Assembly (NCBI GenBank): GCA_963816745.1
Contig: CAWFLQ010000002.1
Location: forward strand, 62,001-126,000
DNA length: 64,000 nucleotides
Direction of reading: 5' to 3'
Origin: VAZQ01 sp963816745
GTDB taxonomy: Bacteria > Pseudomonadota > Alphaproteobacteria > Rhizobiales > Xanthobacteraceae
Shown here in pieces: positions 57,027 to 64,000 of this stretch. Position 1 is the stretch's first letter; each line of letters opens with the position of its first letter. Under the pieces are notes generated by a model. The model was not told where the DNA came from, made no database searches, and saw only the letters and a program-made list of their open reading frames with translations. The translations under genes and the position numbers were made by a program.

Positions 57027-57765
57027 TCAGGGATCCTGCGCCGGATAGGCGAAGTCCCGACTGATGATCGAAGCAGTCATGGTCGCCTGGTCGGACAGGA
57101 GAAACATCAACGGGCCGACGGCGTCGTCCGGCTGCCCGACGCCAACCGAGCCACGCCAGCGCGCGTCGTCGCCGCCGGCGTTCGCCGCGCGATACTGTGG
57201 CGTGTCGATCACGCCGGGGGCGATCAGATTGAAACGCACGCGGTGCTGCGCCACTTCCTTGGCCGCGCTCTTCACGAAGGCAATCGAGCGCGGCCTTGCT
57301 CGCGGCATAGGCTGACGCCTCCGGCCAGCCCTGCTGCGCCAATCCGGACGTGAACGCGATGATGCTTCCGGAGCGCCGCGCGATCATGCCGGCGATCACG
57401 GCCTGGTAGCACCAGACCACGCCGTCGAGATTGATCCGCAAGACCCGGTCCCATTCCTCCGGAGGCATCTGGTGCACGGCTGTGCGTGGCTGAACCGCGG
57501 CCGCGCAAACGAGGCCGTCGATCCTGCCGAACTCGCGCTCGATCTTTTCGAACGTGGCGAGCACCTCGCTGCGATCCGAGACATCGAGGCGCCGCGTGGA
57601 AATTCCGGCAACGCCGGACAGCTGCGCCATGGCCGACTCGTCGACGTCGCAGACGACGACGCGCGCACCGGCCGCGGCGGCCGCGCAAGCCAGCGCGCGG
57701 CCGATGCCATTGGCGCCGCCGGTGACGACGATGACGTCTCCATCAGCTTCGAAGCGCGCCCGCAT
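57027..57765 (-). CDS. SDR-family oxidoreductase, one frameshift
   Basis: About 245 residues after removing one extra base near 57287. Classical SDR parts: VIVVTGGANGIGRALACAAA (NAD(P) binding), CAAAVQPRT, NLDGVVWCYQAVI and the catalytic YAASK, then FNLIAPGVIDTPQY. It is expected to oxidise a hydroxyl group formed in the pathway. Three bases separate it from the monooxygenase start. Confidence 0.9.
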
Positions 57766-57774
57766 CGCCGCTAC

Positions 57775-58173
57775 CTATGCGTCTGGGACCACCGCGATCG
57801 CGTTGATCTCGATGAGGTAATCAGGCGACGTCATCTTGCAGATCTCGACCATGGTCGAAGCCGGCGCCGGCGCCTTGAAATACTCGCGACGGACTTTGTG
57901 GATCTGCTCGAAATGCTCCATGTTGCGGACATAGACGTCCACACGAACGATGTCGTCCATCTTGCCGCCGGCTGCCTCGACCGCGGCCTTGATGTTCTCG
58001 CAGACCTGCTTGGTCTGCACCTCGATGTCGCCGACGCCGGCGATCGAGCCGTCGGCCCTGCGCGCGGTCATGCCGGAGATGAAGACGAGCTTCCCCCTCG
58101 CCTCGATCATGGTGGCCTGCGAAAAATGCCCGGTAGGTTGGCGAATCTTGTCGCTGGTGATCTGCTTCTTCAT
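57775..58173 (-). CDS. RidA-family protein
   Basis: 132 residues. The family ring and active-site region are GKLVFISGMTARRADGSIAG, VCENIKAAVEAAGGKMDDI and YLIEINAIAVV. RidA proteins hydrolyse reactive enamines or imines; in a degradative operon this points to a nitrogen-containing substrate or an aminomuconate-like deaminase. The start overlaps the upstream Ldh-type gene stop (ATGA). Confidence 0.9.
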   Translation of the reverse strand: MKKQITSDKIRQPTGHFSQATMIEARGKLVFISGMTARRADGSIAGVGDIEVQTKQVCENIKAAVEAAGGKMDDIVRVDVYVRNMEHFEQIHKVRREYFKAPAPASTMVEICKMTSPDYLIEINAIAVVPDA

Positions 58174-59276
58174 GTGTTGGCACCTTCCTCCGCGAACAGT
58201 GTGGATTCGAAATTGTCGATCCCCGCGCGAGCAGCGGTGTCGACGAGACTCTTGACCGTCTGGGCATCGAGACGGCAGATGCCGGCGCTGGCCTGCCGCG
58301 TCGCCCAGGCGAGCTCGCCCGGCGCATAGACGCGATCGACGCCAGGGCTGCGTTTCGAGGCTGTCACGCGCGCCGCCTGATCGCGCACGCGCTCGGCAAA
58401 GCGTTCGCCCGCCGGAAAGTGGCCGGCGTGGATCGCCAGGAAGAAATGAGCGCAGCGGTAGGGCTCCGCGGCATCGCCGTAGAGCGGGCGAACCTCCGAG
58501 CCGACCGCGCCGTCGGACAAGCCCCCGCACAAGAGATCGATGACGAAGGCGAGGCCGAACCCTTTCGGCCCGGCAGCCGGCAGCAGCATGCCCTTGATCG
58601 CCGCCGCCGGATCGGTCGTCGGCCGTCCGTCGGGATCGATCGCCCAATCCGGCGGAATGCTCTGCCCGGCCGCCGCGGCGAGACGGATTTTTCCCATGGC
58701 GGTTGCAGAGAGCGCCATGTCCGCTTCGACCGGAAAGTCGCCCGCCGATGGCAGCGCGATGGCGATGGGATTATTGCCGACCAACGGCTGCGCGCCGCCG
58801 GGCGCGGGCATCAGCGGACGCGTGTTTGACAGCACAATACCGACGCAGTTCTCAGCCGCCATCATGCGGGCGTAGCGCCCAGCGGTGCCGAAATGAAATC
58901 CGTTGCGCACGCTGACGGCCGCCATGCCGATCTCCTGCGCGCGCGCGACCGCAAGCCGAACCGCTTGCCGCGCCGTCAACTGTCCCAGCGCATTGCCGGC
59001 ATCGATGACGATGGCGCTGCCGCGGTCGCTGACCACCTCGCCGGCGCTCGACCGCGACACCGAGCCCTTGACGATGCGATCAACGTACATCGGCAGCAAC
59101 ATCACACCATGCGAGGCGACGCCCTCGAGGTCGGCGGCAACGAGGTCCGCCGCCACCACCTCGGCGTCCTCGCGCCGGATGCCGACAGCGGTGAAGATGC
59201 CGGCGACCGCCGACACCAGCCGTTCCGCGCCGACCGCAACGGCTTGCGTCTTGGCGCCGGCCGCGACAGCCGCCAT
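58170..59276 (-). CDS. Ldh-family oxidoreductase (malate/lactate dehydrogenase type)
   Basis: 368 residues. Signature parts are DLVAADLEGVASHGVMLLPM, GNALGQLTARQAVRLAVARA, VRNGFHFGTAGRYARMMA, NTRPLMPAPGG and GPKGFGLAFVIDLL. This NAD(P)-dependent family covers ureidoglycolate, sulfolactate, delta1-piperideine-2-carboxylate and similar 2-hydroxy- or imino-acid dehydrogenases. Together with RidA downstream, an imine/enamine intermediate is possible (inference). Confidence 0.9.
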   Translation of the reverse strand: MAAVAAGAKTQAVAVGAERLVSAVAGIFTAVGIRREDAEVVAADLVAADLEGVASHGVMLLPMYVDRIVKGSVSRSSAGEVVSDRGSAIVIDAGNALGQLTARQAVRLAVARAQEIGMAAVSVRNGFHFGTAGRYARMMAAENCVGIVLSNTRPLMPAPGGAQPLVGNNPIAIALPSAGDFPVEADMALSATAMGKIRLAAAAGQSIPPDWAIDPDGRPTTDPAAAIKGMLLPAAGPKGFGLAFVIDLLCGGLSDGAVGSEVRPLYGDAAEPYRCAHFFLAIHAGHFPAGERFAERVRDQAARVTASKRSPGVDRVYAPGELAWATRQASAGICRLDAQTVKSLVDTAARAGIDNFESTLFAEEGANT

Positions 59277-59695
59277 CAGCGGGCATCCTCATCGTTCGCG
59301 TACCAGGATGGACGCTGCGGATAGTGCGGACCGTCGTAGATCTCGACCACGATGGTCTCCTCGTGCGCCAGCGTCGGCCCGTGCACGTTGCCCTTCGGAT
59401 TCCAGTAGAACGAGCCGGCCGTGAGGGTGACGCCGGTCTTAGTGTATTCGTATTTGCCCTTCAGGCAGAACATGAACTGGTTCGACGCGTGCAGATGCGG
59501 CTCCGGGATGCTGGCGCCTTTGTCGAACTTGATCAGCGCGATCGACGACCCGACTTTTTCATCGCGCCAGAGCATCTTTTCCGACACGCCCGGCAGCGAT
59601 TTCGCGCGCCAAGGCATGTCGTTGCTCTGCAGCAGAACCTCGTCGAGGCTCGGCATTCCAGCGGGCATCGGCATCGCGGTCTTTTGATCGGCCAT
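59276..59695 (-). CDS. Cupin-domain protein (ChrR-like)
   Basis: 139 residues with a single cupin: GASIPEPHLHASNQFMFCLK has the His ligands and YWNPKGNVHGPTLAHEETIV the second motif. It overlaps the Ldh-type gene start by one base. Its role in the pathway could be a dioxygenase or isomerase. Confidence 0.85.
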   Translation of the reverse strand: MADQKTAMPMPAGMPSLDEVLLQSNDMPWRAKSLPGVSEKMLWRDEKVGSSIALIKFDKGASIPEPHLHASNQFMFCLKGKYEYTKTGVTLTAGSFYWNPKGNVHGPTLAHEETIVVEIYDGPHYPQRPSWYANDEDAR

Positions 59696-59721
59696 TATTT
59701 ATCTCCCTTCGTTCCTTGCGA

Positions 59722-60489
59722 TCAGCGCATCGGCGGCGGACCATAGCGCCGCGTCGCGTCCTGGAGTTGCATCAATCTGCTTTTGAGGCTCTCGATATGC
59801 TCGCGCATGGCCGCGGCCGCGCGTTCGCCGTCGTGCCTGGCGATGGCTTCGGCGATGGCCGCGTGCTGGCGGGTCGTCGCCTGCACGTCCATGGTCTGCC
59901 AGAGGTGAAGATACCAGTAGCGGATCGAGCGCTCGTGCAATTGCTGCGCAAAATCGCTCAGCACGGTATTTCCCGAGCGCTCCGCCAGCTTGCGATGGAA
60001 GGCGCGGTCGCAGGCGATGAAATCGTCCATGCCCGGGCCGCTCCTGGTGTTCCTGGTGGCACTGGCGAGCGCAAGCAGCTCCTTGCCGTCCTCGACGGAC
60101 ACACGTCCGGCCGCGGCCTTGGCAAGCTCGGCCTCCACCGCCGCGCGGGATTCGAGGATCTTGATGATCTCCGAGATGCTGTCGGGCAAAACGACGACGC
60201 CCTTGCGCGGCATGATCTCGACCAGGCCTTCAAGCTCGAGCCGCTGCAGGGCCTGGTGCACCGGCGTCCGGCCAACATCGAGCAGGCTCGATATCGCGGC
60301 TTCGTTGAGATACTGGCCCGGCAGAAAATAAAGCGTGATGATCTTCTCCTTGATCTGCTCGTAGGCTTTGGCGACCAGGGAGTTGGGCTTGGCCGGCTCC
60401 TTGTCCGCGATTTTGTTGCTGACGGCCTTGGCTCGAGGTGCGGCAATCGTCGGCGCCGCGGCCTGCCGTCGTCGTGCGTTTCTAGCCAT
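59722..60489 (-). CDS. GntR-family regulator (FCD/FadR-type)
   Basis: 255 residues. The winged helix at about residues 40-110 contains YLNEAAISSLLDVGRTPVHQ and LELEGLVEIMPRKGVVV; the FCD ligand domain follows (ESRAAVEAELAKAAAGRV, DDFIACDRAFHRKLAERSGN) with the usual Asp/His metal ligands. It likely represses the surrounding catabolic and transport genes until an organic acid binds. A candidate operator lies in the 62.1-62.2 kb divergent region. Confidence 0.92.
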   Translation of the reverse strand: MARNARRRQAAAPTIAAPRAKAVSNKIADKEPAKPNSLVAKAYEQIKEKIITLYFLPGQYLNEAAISSLLDVGRTPVHQALQRLELEGLVEIMPRKGVVVLPDSISEIIKILESRAAVEAELAKAAAGRVSVEDGKELLALASATRNTRSGPGMDDFIACDRAFHRKLAERSGNTVLSDFAQQLHERSIRYWYLHLWQTMDVQATTRQHAAIAEAIARHDGERAAAAMREHIESLKSRLMQLQDATRRYGPPPMR

Positions 60490-60496
60490 TCGAACC

Positions 60497-61267
60497 TCAA
60501 TGCCGCTCCGGCGCCGGCGGGAGCCATGACGACATCAGCCGCTCGCCCAGCCCCACCAGCGCATAAGCGAATATCCCGAGCACCGACAGGGCGAACAGGG
60601 CGGCGAATGCCAGCGGCGTGTCGAGCTGCGAGGTCGCGCTCAGCAAGAGAAAACCGAGCCCTTCGCTCGAGCCCACGAACTCGCCGATGACAGCGCCGAT
60701 GACCGCGAGCGTGATCGCGACCTTGGCACCGGTGACCACGAACGGTAGCGCCGCGGGCAGCTGGACCTTGAGAAAGACCTGCATTGGCGATGCATTCAGG
60801 CTGTGGGCGAGCTCCAACAGCTCCTTCGGCGTGGCGCGCAGGCCGGCGGCGGTGTCGACGATGATGGGGAAGAAAGCGACCAGCCAGACGATCGCCAGCT
60901 TCGATTCGAGGCCGGTGCCGAGCCAGACCAGGATCATCGGCGCCAGCGCCACTTTCGGGACCGACTGCAGCGCGATCAGCAGCGGATAGAACATCAGGTT
61001 CAGCGCCCGTGAGTTGGCGACCGCGACGGCGAGCGGCAGCCCGACCGCGAGCGCGAGCAGGAATCCGTAGAGCGTTTCTTTCAGCGTGATCCAGCCTTCG
61101 CTGACGAGGAGGTCGGCGCGCACGATCATCGCGCGCAAAACCTTGTCCGGCGACGGCAGCACCACCGTCGGAATGTTGCCGAGCCAGCACGCCAGCACCC
61201 AGACCGCGATGATGACGACGACGCCGGCGAGCGGATAGAGGACTTGCGATGCGAAGCGCGCGCTCAT
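60497..61267 (-). CDS. ABC importer permease
   Basis: 256 residues with about six membrane segments. The N-terminal segment is GVVVIIAVWVLACWLG, and the EAA loop LLELAHSLNASPMQVFLKVQ with PAALPFV contacts the ATPase. Family of SsuC/TauC/ThiX-type permeases. It overlaps the ATPase gene by four bases. Confidence 0.93.
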   Translation of the reverse strand: MSARFASQVLYPLAGVVVIIAVWVLACWLGNIPTVVLPSPDKVLRAMIVRADLLVSEGWITLKETLYGFLLALAVGLPLAVAVANSRALNLMFYPLLIALQSVPKVALAPMILVWLGTGLESKLAIVWLVAFFPIIVDTAAGLRATPKELLELAHSLNASPMQVFLKVQLPAALPFVVTGAKVAITLAVIGAVIGEFVGSSEGLGFLLLSATSQLDTPLAFAALFALSVLGIFAYALVGLGERLMSSWLPPAPERH

Positions 61268-62067
61268 GACGCCACCGCCTCCTCGGCGGCCGGCGCGACC
61301 ACGCCGAGCGCCTCGCTGGCGATCCGCTCGGCCGTGGTGAACGCCGACGTGAAGCGGACCTTCTGGCTGCGCGGATAACCGAACGCGATCGGTATCTCCT
61401 TGGCGACCCGCGCCGGGCGCTTGCTGAAGATGACGACCTTGTCGGAGAGATAGACCGCCTCGGAAATCGAATGCGTCACGAACAGCACCGACGCCTTGGT
61501 TTCACGGCGGATGCGCAGCAGCAGGTCGTTCATCTCCAGCCGGGTCAGCTCGTCGAGCGCGCCGAAGGGCTCGTCCATCAGGAGGAGCTTCGGCTGGTGA
61601 ATGAGCGCTCGGCAAAGCGCCACCCGCTGCTGCATGCCGCCGGAGAGCTGATGCGGCCGCGCCGTGAGAAAGCCGGAGAGCCCCACCAGATCCAGGAGCT
61701 CGTGCGCGTGCCGGCGCGCGGCGGCGTCGTTCTTCTTCAAGATCTCCATGGGAAACAGCACGTTGTCGAGCACGTTTCGCCACGGCATCAGGCTCGGCGC
61801 CTGGAACACGAAGCCATAGTCGCCCATCGGCCGCGTGATCTCGTGACCGCCGATCACGACCGATCCCGCGGATTTCGCGATCAGCCCGCCGACGATGCGC
61901 AACAGCGTGGTCTTACCGCATCCGCTCGGTCCCAGCAGCGCGACGAGGTCGCCCTCGCCGAACTCGAAGCTCGCGTCATCGAGCGCCACGACCGGTTCGA
62001 GCGCGCGCGAGCCGAGCTCGGCGACTTGAAACACCTTGCGCACGTTCCTGATCGTGCCGAACGCCAT
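61264..62067 (-). CDS. ABC importer ATP-binding protein
   Basis: 267 residues. Walker A GPSGCGKTT, Q-loop FQAPSLMPWRN, signature LSGGMQQR, Walker B LLLMDEPFGALDE and switch VTHSISEAVYL are all present. It powers the importer whose permease follows and whose binding protein is divergently encoded. First gene of the minus-strand run. Confidence 0.94.
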   Translation of the reverse strand: MAFGTIRNVRKVFQVAELGSRALEPVVALDDASFEFGEGDLVALLGPSGCGKTTLLRIVGGLIAKSAGSVVIGGHEITRPMGDYGFVFQAPSLMPWRNVLDNVLFPMEILKKNDAAARRHAHELLDLVGLSGFLTARPHQLSGGMQQRVALCRALIHQPKLLLMDEPFGALDELTRLEMNDLLLRIRRETKASVLFVTHSISEAVYLSDKVVIFSKRPARVAKEIPIAFGYPRSQKVRFTSAFTTAERIASEALGVVAPAAEEAVAS

Positions 62068-62158
62068 GCCTGTGCTCGATCTCCGTTATTGCGGCCTGGA
62101 ACTTGCTTTTTTGAGGGGAGCCGCCCCAGCCGGCCGGCCCCACCCCCTCGACACTCTT

Positions 62159-62192
62159 GTGTATCACGTGAAATATCTTATGATATTTCCAA
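62159..62192. promoter_or_regulatory. Operator-like inverted repeats in the divergent importer promoter
   Basis: GAAATATC-ttat-GATATTTC is a perfect 8-bp dyad within AT-rich DNA, and TGTATCACGTG is just upstream. The region separates the ATPase gene from the binding-protein gene, and a GntR regulator is in the same operon, so this is a good candidate for its binding site. Confidence 0.5.
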
Positions 62193-62242
62193 CGTCAAAT
62201 GCCGGTTTTCGCCAAGGGCTGCTCGCACATCAGGAGACCCAC

Positions 62243-63250
62243 ATGTTTCGACGACCGATCGCAGTTGTGATTGCACTCGCCGCTGCCGCCGCCTGGCTGC
62301 CCGGCACCGCGCAGGCGCAGGAGCGCGACGTCAAATTCGTGCTCGACTTCATCAGCCTGGGCCGGCATGCGCCGTGGTACGTGGCGCTCGGCAAAGGCTA
62401 CTTCAAAGACGAGGGCCTCAACGTCACCATCATGCCGTCGAAGGGCACCGCGGACGCAATCCGCACGGTCGCGACCGGCGGAGCGGAGCTGGGCTTCATC
62501 GACATCCCGAGCCTGGTCGCATCCGGTAGCGCCGGCGCATCGGTGAAGATCGTGGCGGCCAACTACCAGAAGCCACCCTACTGCATCTTCACCTTGAATC
62601 CCGGCGCCAATGTCACCGAGCCCAAGCAGATGGCGGGGCTCGAGCTCGGCTCGAGCACCGCATCGTTCGTGCCGAAAATCTGGGCGGCGTTCATGGAGAT
62701 GAACAAGGTCGACAGCAAGACGCTGAAGATCGTCAACATCGACGCGGCCTCACGCGTGCCGATGCTCGCCGCCGGCAAGGTGCAATCGATCGATCAGTTC
62801 CTGATGAGCGAGCCCGCCATTCGCCGCGCGGTGACGAGCGCCAAGCCGGTATGCCTGCTGGCGGGCGACTACGGCCTCGAAATCTATTCGAACTCGCTCG
62901 GCGTGTCCGAGGATTTCCTGGCGAAGAACCCGGATGTCGTAAAGAAATTCACTCGCGCCGCGCTCAAGGGCTGGAAGGATGCGCTCGCCAATCCGGAGGA
63001 AGCGGCAAAGATCCAAATCCAATACGTGAAGGCGCTCAATCCGGAGATCGTGGTCGAGGAAATCCAGATCCTCAAGCGTATCGCCATCACGCCCGACGTC
63101 GAGAAGAACGGCTTCGGCTACGTGTCCATGGACCGCATGAAGAACACCGTCGACTTCATCAACAAGAACATCGAGGTGCCGGGCGACAAGCTCACCGCCG
63201 ATCAGATCTATCGCCCGGGATATCTGCCCGAGGTTCCGATCAAGCCTTGA
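62243..63250 (+). CDS. ABC importer substrate-binding protein (NMT1/SsuA type)
   Basis: 335 residues from ATG 62243 behind CAGGAGA. Signal peptide ends GTAQAQER. The mature protein has VKFVLDFISLGRHAPWYVAL, YFKDEGLNVTIMPSKGT, GAELGFIDIPSLVASGSAG and KNPDVVKKFTRAALKGWKDA, as in ThiY/SsuA-like proteins that bind aromatic or pyrimidine-like and sulfonate compounds. Divergent from the ATPase/permease genes and expected to be co-regulated with them. Confidence 0.93.
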   Translation: MFRRPIAVVIALAAAAAWLPGTAQAQERDVKFVLDFISLGRHAPWYVALGKGYFKDEGLNVTIMPSKGTADAIRTVATGGAELGFIDIPSLVASGSAGASVKIVAANYQKPPYCIFTLNPGANVTEPKQMAGLELGSSTASFVPKIWAAFMEMNKVDSKTLKIVNIDAASRVPMLAAGKVQSIDQFLMSEPAIRRAVTSAKPVCLLAGDYGLEIYSNSLGVSEDFLAKNPDVVKKFTRAALKGWKDALANPEEAAKIQIQYVKALNPEIVVEEIQILKRIAITPDVEKNGFGYVSMDRMKNTVDFINKNIEVPGDKLTADQIYRPGYLPEVPIKP

Positions 63251-63263
63251 CGGTTGAGATGTC

Positions 63264-63358
63264 GTAGGATGGGTGGAGCGCAGCGATACCCATCGCGACA
63301 ACCGCGCTCGCAGAGATAGATGATGGGTATCGCGCAAGCGCGCTCCACCCATCCTACA
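63264..63358. repeat. Palindromic repeat, GTAGGATGGGTGGAGCGC family
   Basis: GTAGGATGGGTGGAGCGC at the left pairs with GCGCTCCACCCATCCTAC at the right, with inner GATACCCATC/GATGGGTATC. A long dispersed palindrome between convergent genes. Confidence 0.8.
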
Positions 63359-63364
63359 CCGACG

Positions 63365-64000
63365 TCACGGCGCGCGGCTCAGCCGGCGCACCTGCGTGGC
63401 GGAGATCGCCTCGGTCGCCTCGTCGAGGACGATACGCTCGACGGTGTAGCCGACGTCGCGGCCGTAGAGCACGTGTGTGATGTTGGGAAGCGGCACGATC
63501 ACGAAGCGGCCGTCATAGGCCGCAAGCGCGGCCTCGATGCGCTGCTTCACGGCGAAGAACGGCAGCGGATTCTTGTCGTCGATGCCGTGGGTATCGCGCA
63601 CGGCGATGCAGACCTGTCCGACGCGCCGCAGCCCCTCCTCGATCAGGCGCTGATGTCCGGGATGGAACGGCTGGTAGCGTCCGATGAACAGCGCCGTCGG
63701 CTGCTGCGGATCGAACGCCGGCCGCAACCGCGCCAGCGCCTGCTCGGCCCAGTATTGCGCCGTCCCGTCGGCGCCCACGCGAAGATCGTAGTGCTCGGGC
63801 CCGACGAACATCCGGTTGGTGTCCTCGAAGCGGCCGGCGTTGATGCGATCGACCCAGATCGTGAAGGTGGCGCCGAAGGCCGCGCGCGTCTCCTCGGTCG
63901 GGCAGATGAAATCGGCGATCACGGTGCCACCGGCTTCGACCACCCGGTCGCACATCCAGCCCATGCGGCGGGCATGCTCGAGGCGATCTTCGTGGCTGAA
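63365..64000 (-). CDS. APS-kinase-like / nucleotidyltransferase fusion, N-terminus missing
   Basis: The frame continues past the right edge; 211 residues are visible. The first 70 look like the C-terminal end of an APS kinase (HARRMGWMCDRVVEAGGTVI, ADFICPTEETRAAFG). The remainder is a cytidylyltransferase-like domain with the HxGH-type motif GRYQPFHPGHQRLIEEGLRR, VCIAVRDTHGI and EAISATQVRRL, as in NadM-type adenylyltransferases. Such fusions may make activated sulfate or modify a nucleotide; function unproven. Confidence 0.85.
   Translation of the reverse strand, partial: FSHEDRLEHARRMGWMCDRVVEAGGTVIADFICPTEETRAAFGATFTIWVDRINAGRFEDTNRMFVGPEHYDLRVGADGTAQYWAEQALARLRPAFDPQQPTALFIGRYQPFHPGHQRLIEEGLRRVGQVCIAVRDTHGIDDKNPLPFFAVKQRIEAALAAYDGRFVIVPLPNITHVLYGRDVGYTVERIVLDEATEAISATQVRRLSRAP

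Overview
The window is high-GC chromosomal DNA whose gene content resembles a Rhizobiales/Bradyrhizobiaceae alphaproteobacterium. Supporting features are tandem PQQ dehydrogenases, Bug-type and sulfonate-type transporters, DUF2778 and YkuD cell-wall proteins, and several families of palindromic intergenic repeats. The assignment is inferred from recalled family resemblance; there is no rRNA in the window and no tRNA that I recognised.

Layout. 0-7.8 kb: end of a putative response regulator, an HtrA-like protein without its catalytic His and Ser, three tandem PQQ alcohol dehydrogenases, an unknown secreted protein and a c-type cytochrome that is a plausible electron acceptor. 7.9-16.3 kb: DUF971 protein, AprA-like FAD flavoprotein, AprB-like 2[4Fe-4S] ferredoxin, HEAT-repeat protein, Crp/Fnr regulator, a complete sulfonate-type ABC importer and a 7Fe ferredoxin. 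This looks like one uncharacterised redox/uptake system. 16.4-20.7 kb: LLM flavin oxidoreductase, alpha/beta hydrolase, chemoreceptor. 20.7-29.6 kb: an integrated element bounded by direct repeats that duplicate the 3' end of a winged-helix gene. It carries an integrase, Xis-like protein, primase/helicase, small terminase and HK97-type capsid but no large terminase, portal or tail genes, so it looks like a phage satellite or a decayed prophage. 30-31.2 kb: IS481-type element and two long palindromes. 31.3-37.9 kb: FAD monooxygenase, an SRPBCC gene split by a 1-kb insertion, two peptidoglycan-related enzymes, LysE exporter, cupin. 38.8-41.2 kb: a Crp regulator divergent from a membrane/[2Fe-2S]/adenylate cyclase fusion, their start codons overlapping. 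41.4-49.7 kb: Bug binding protein and a set of small-molecule catabolic genes, including a Rieske oxygenase. 50.2-55.1 kb: hybrid histidine kinase, response regulator and TadG-like protein. 55.1-63.3 kb: a second catabolic operon (cupin, FAD monooxygenase, SDR, RidA, Ldh-type dehydrogenase, cupin, GntR regulator, ABC permease and ATPase) with a divergent binding-protein gene. The right edge holds a partial APS-kinase/nucleotidyltransferase fusion.

Reading frames are broken at many places, and almost every break I resolved is repaired by removing one base. Breaks are extremely dense from about 8.38 to 15.47 kb and scattered elsewhere. Conserved protein sequence continues across each break, so most are probably sequence errors, though real decay of some genes cannot be excluded. 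Frameshifted genes are annotated as whole genes with the approximate break given.
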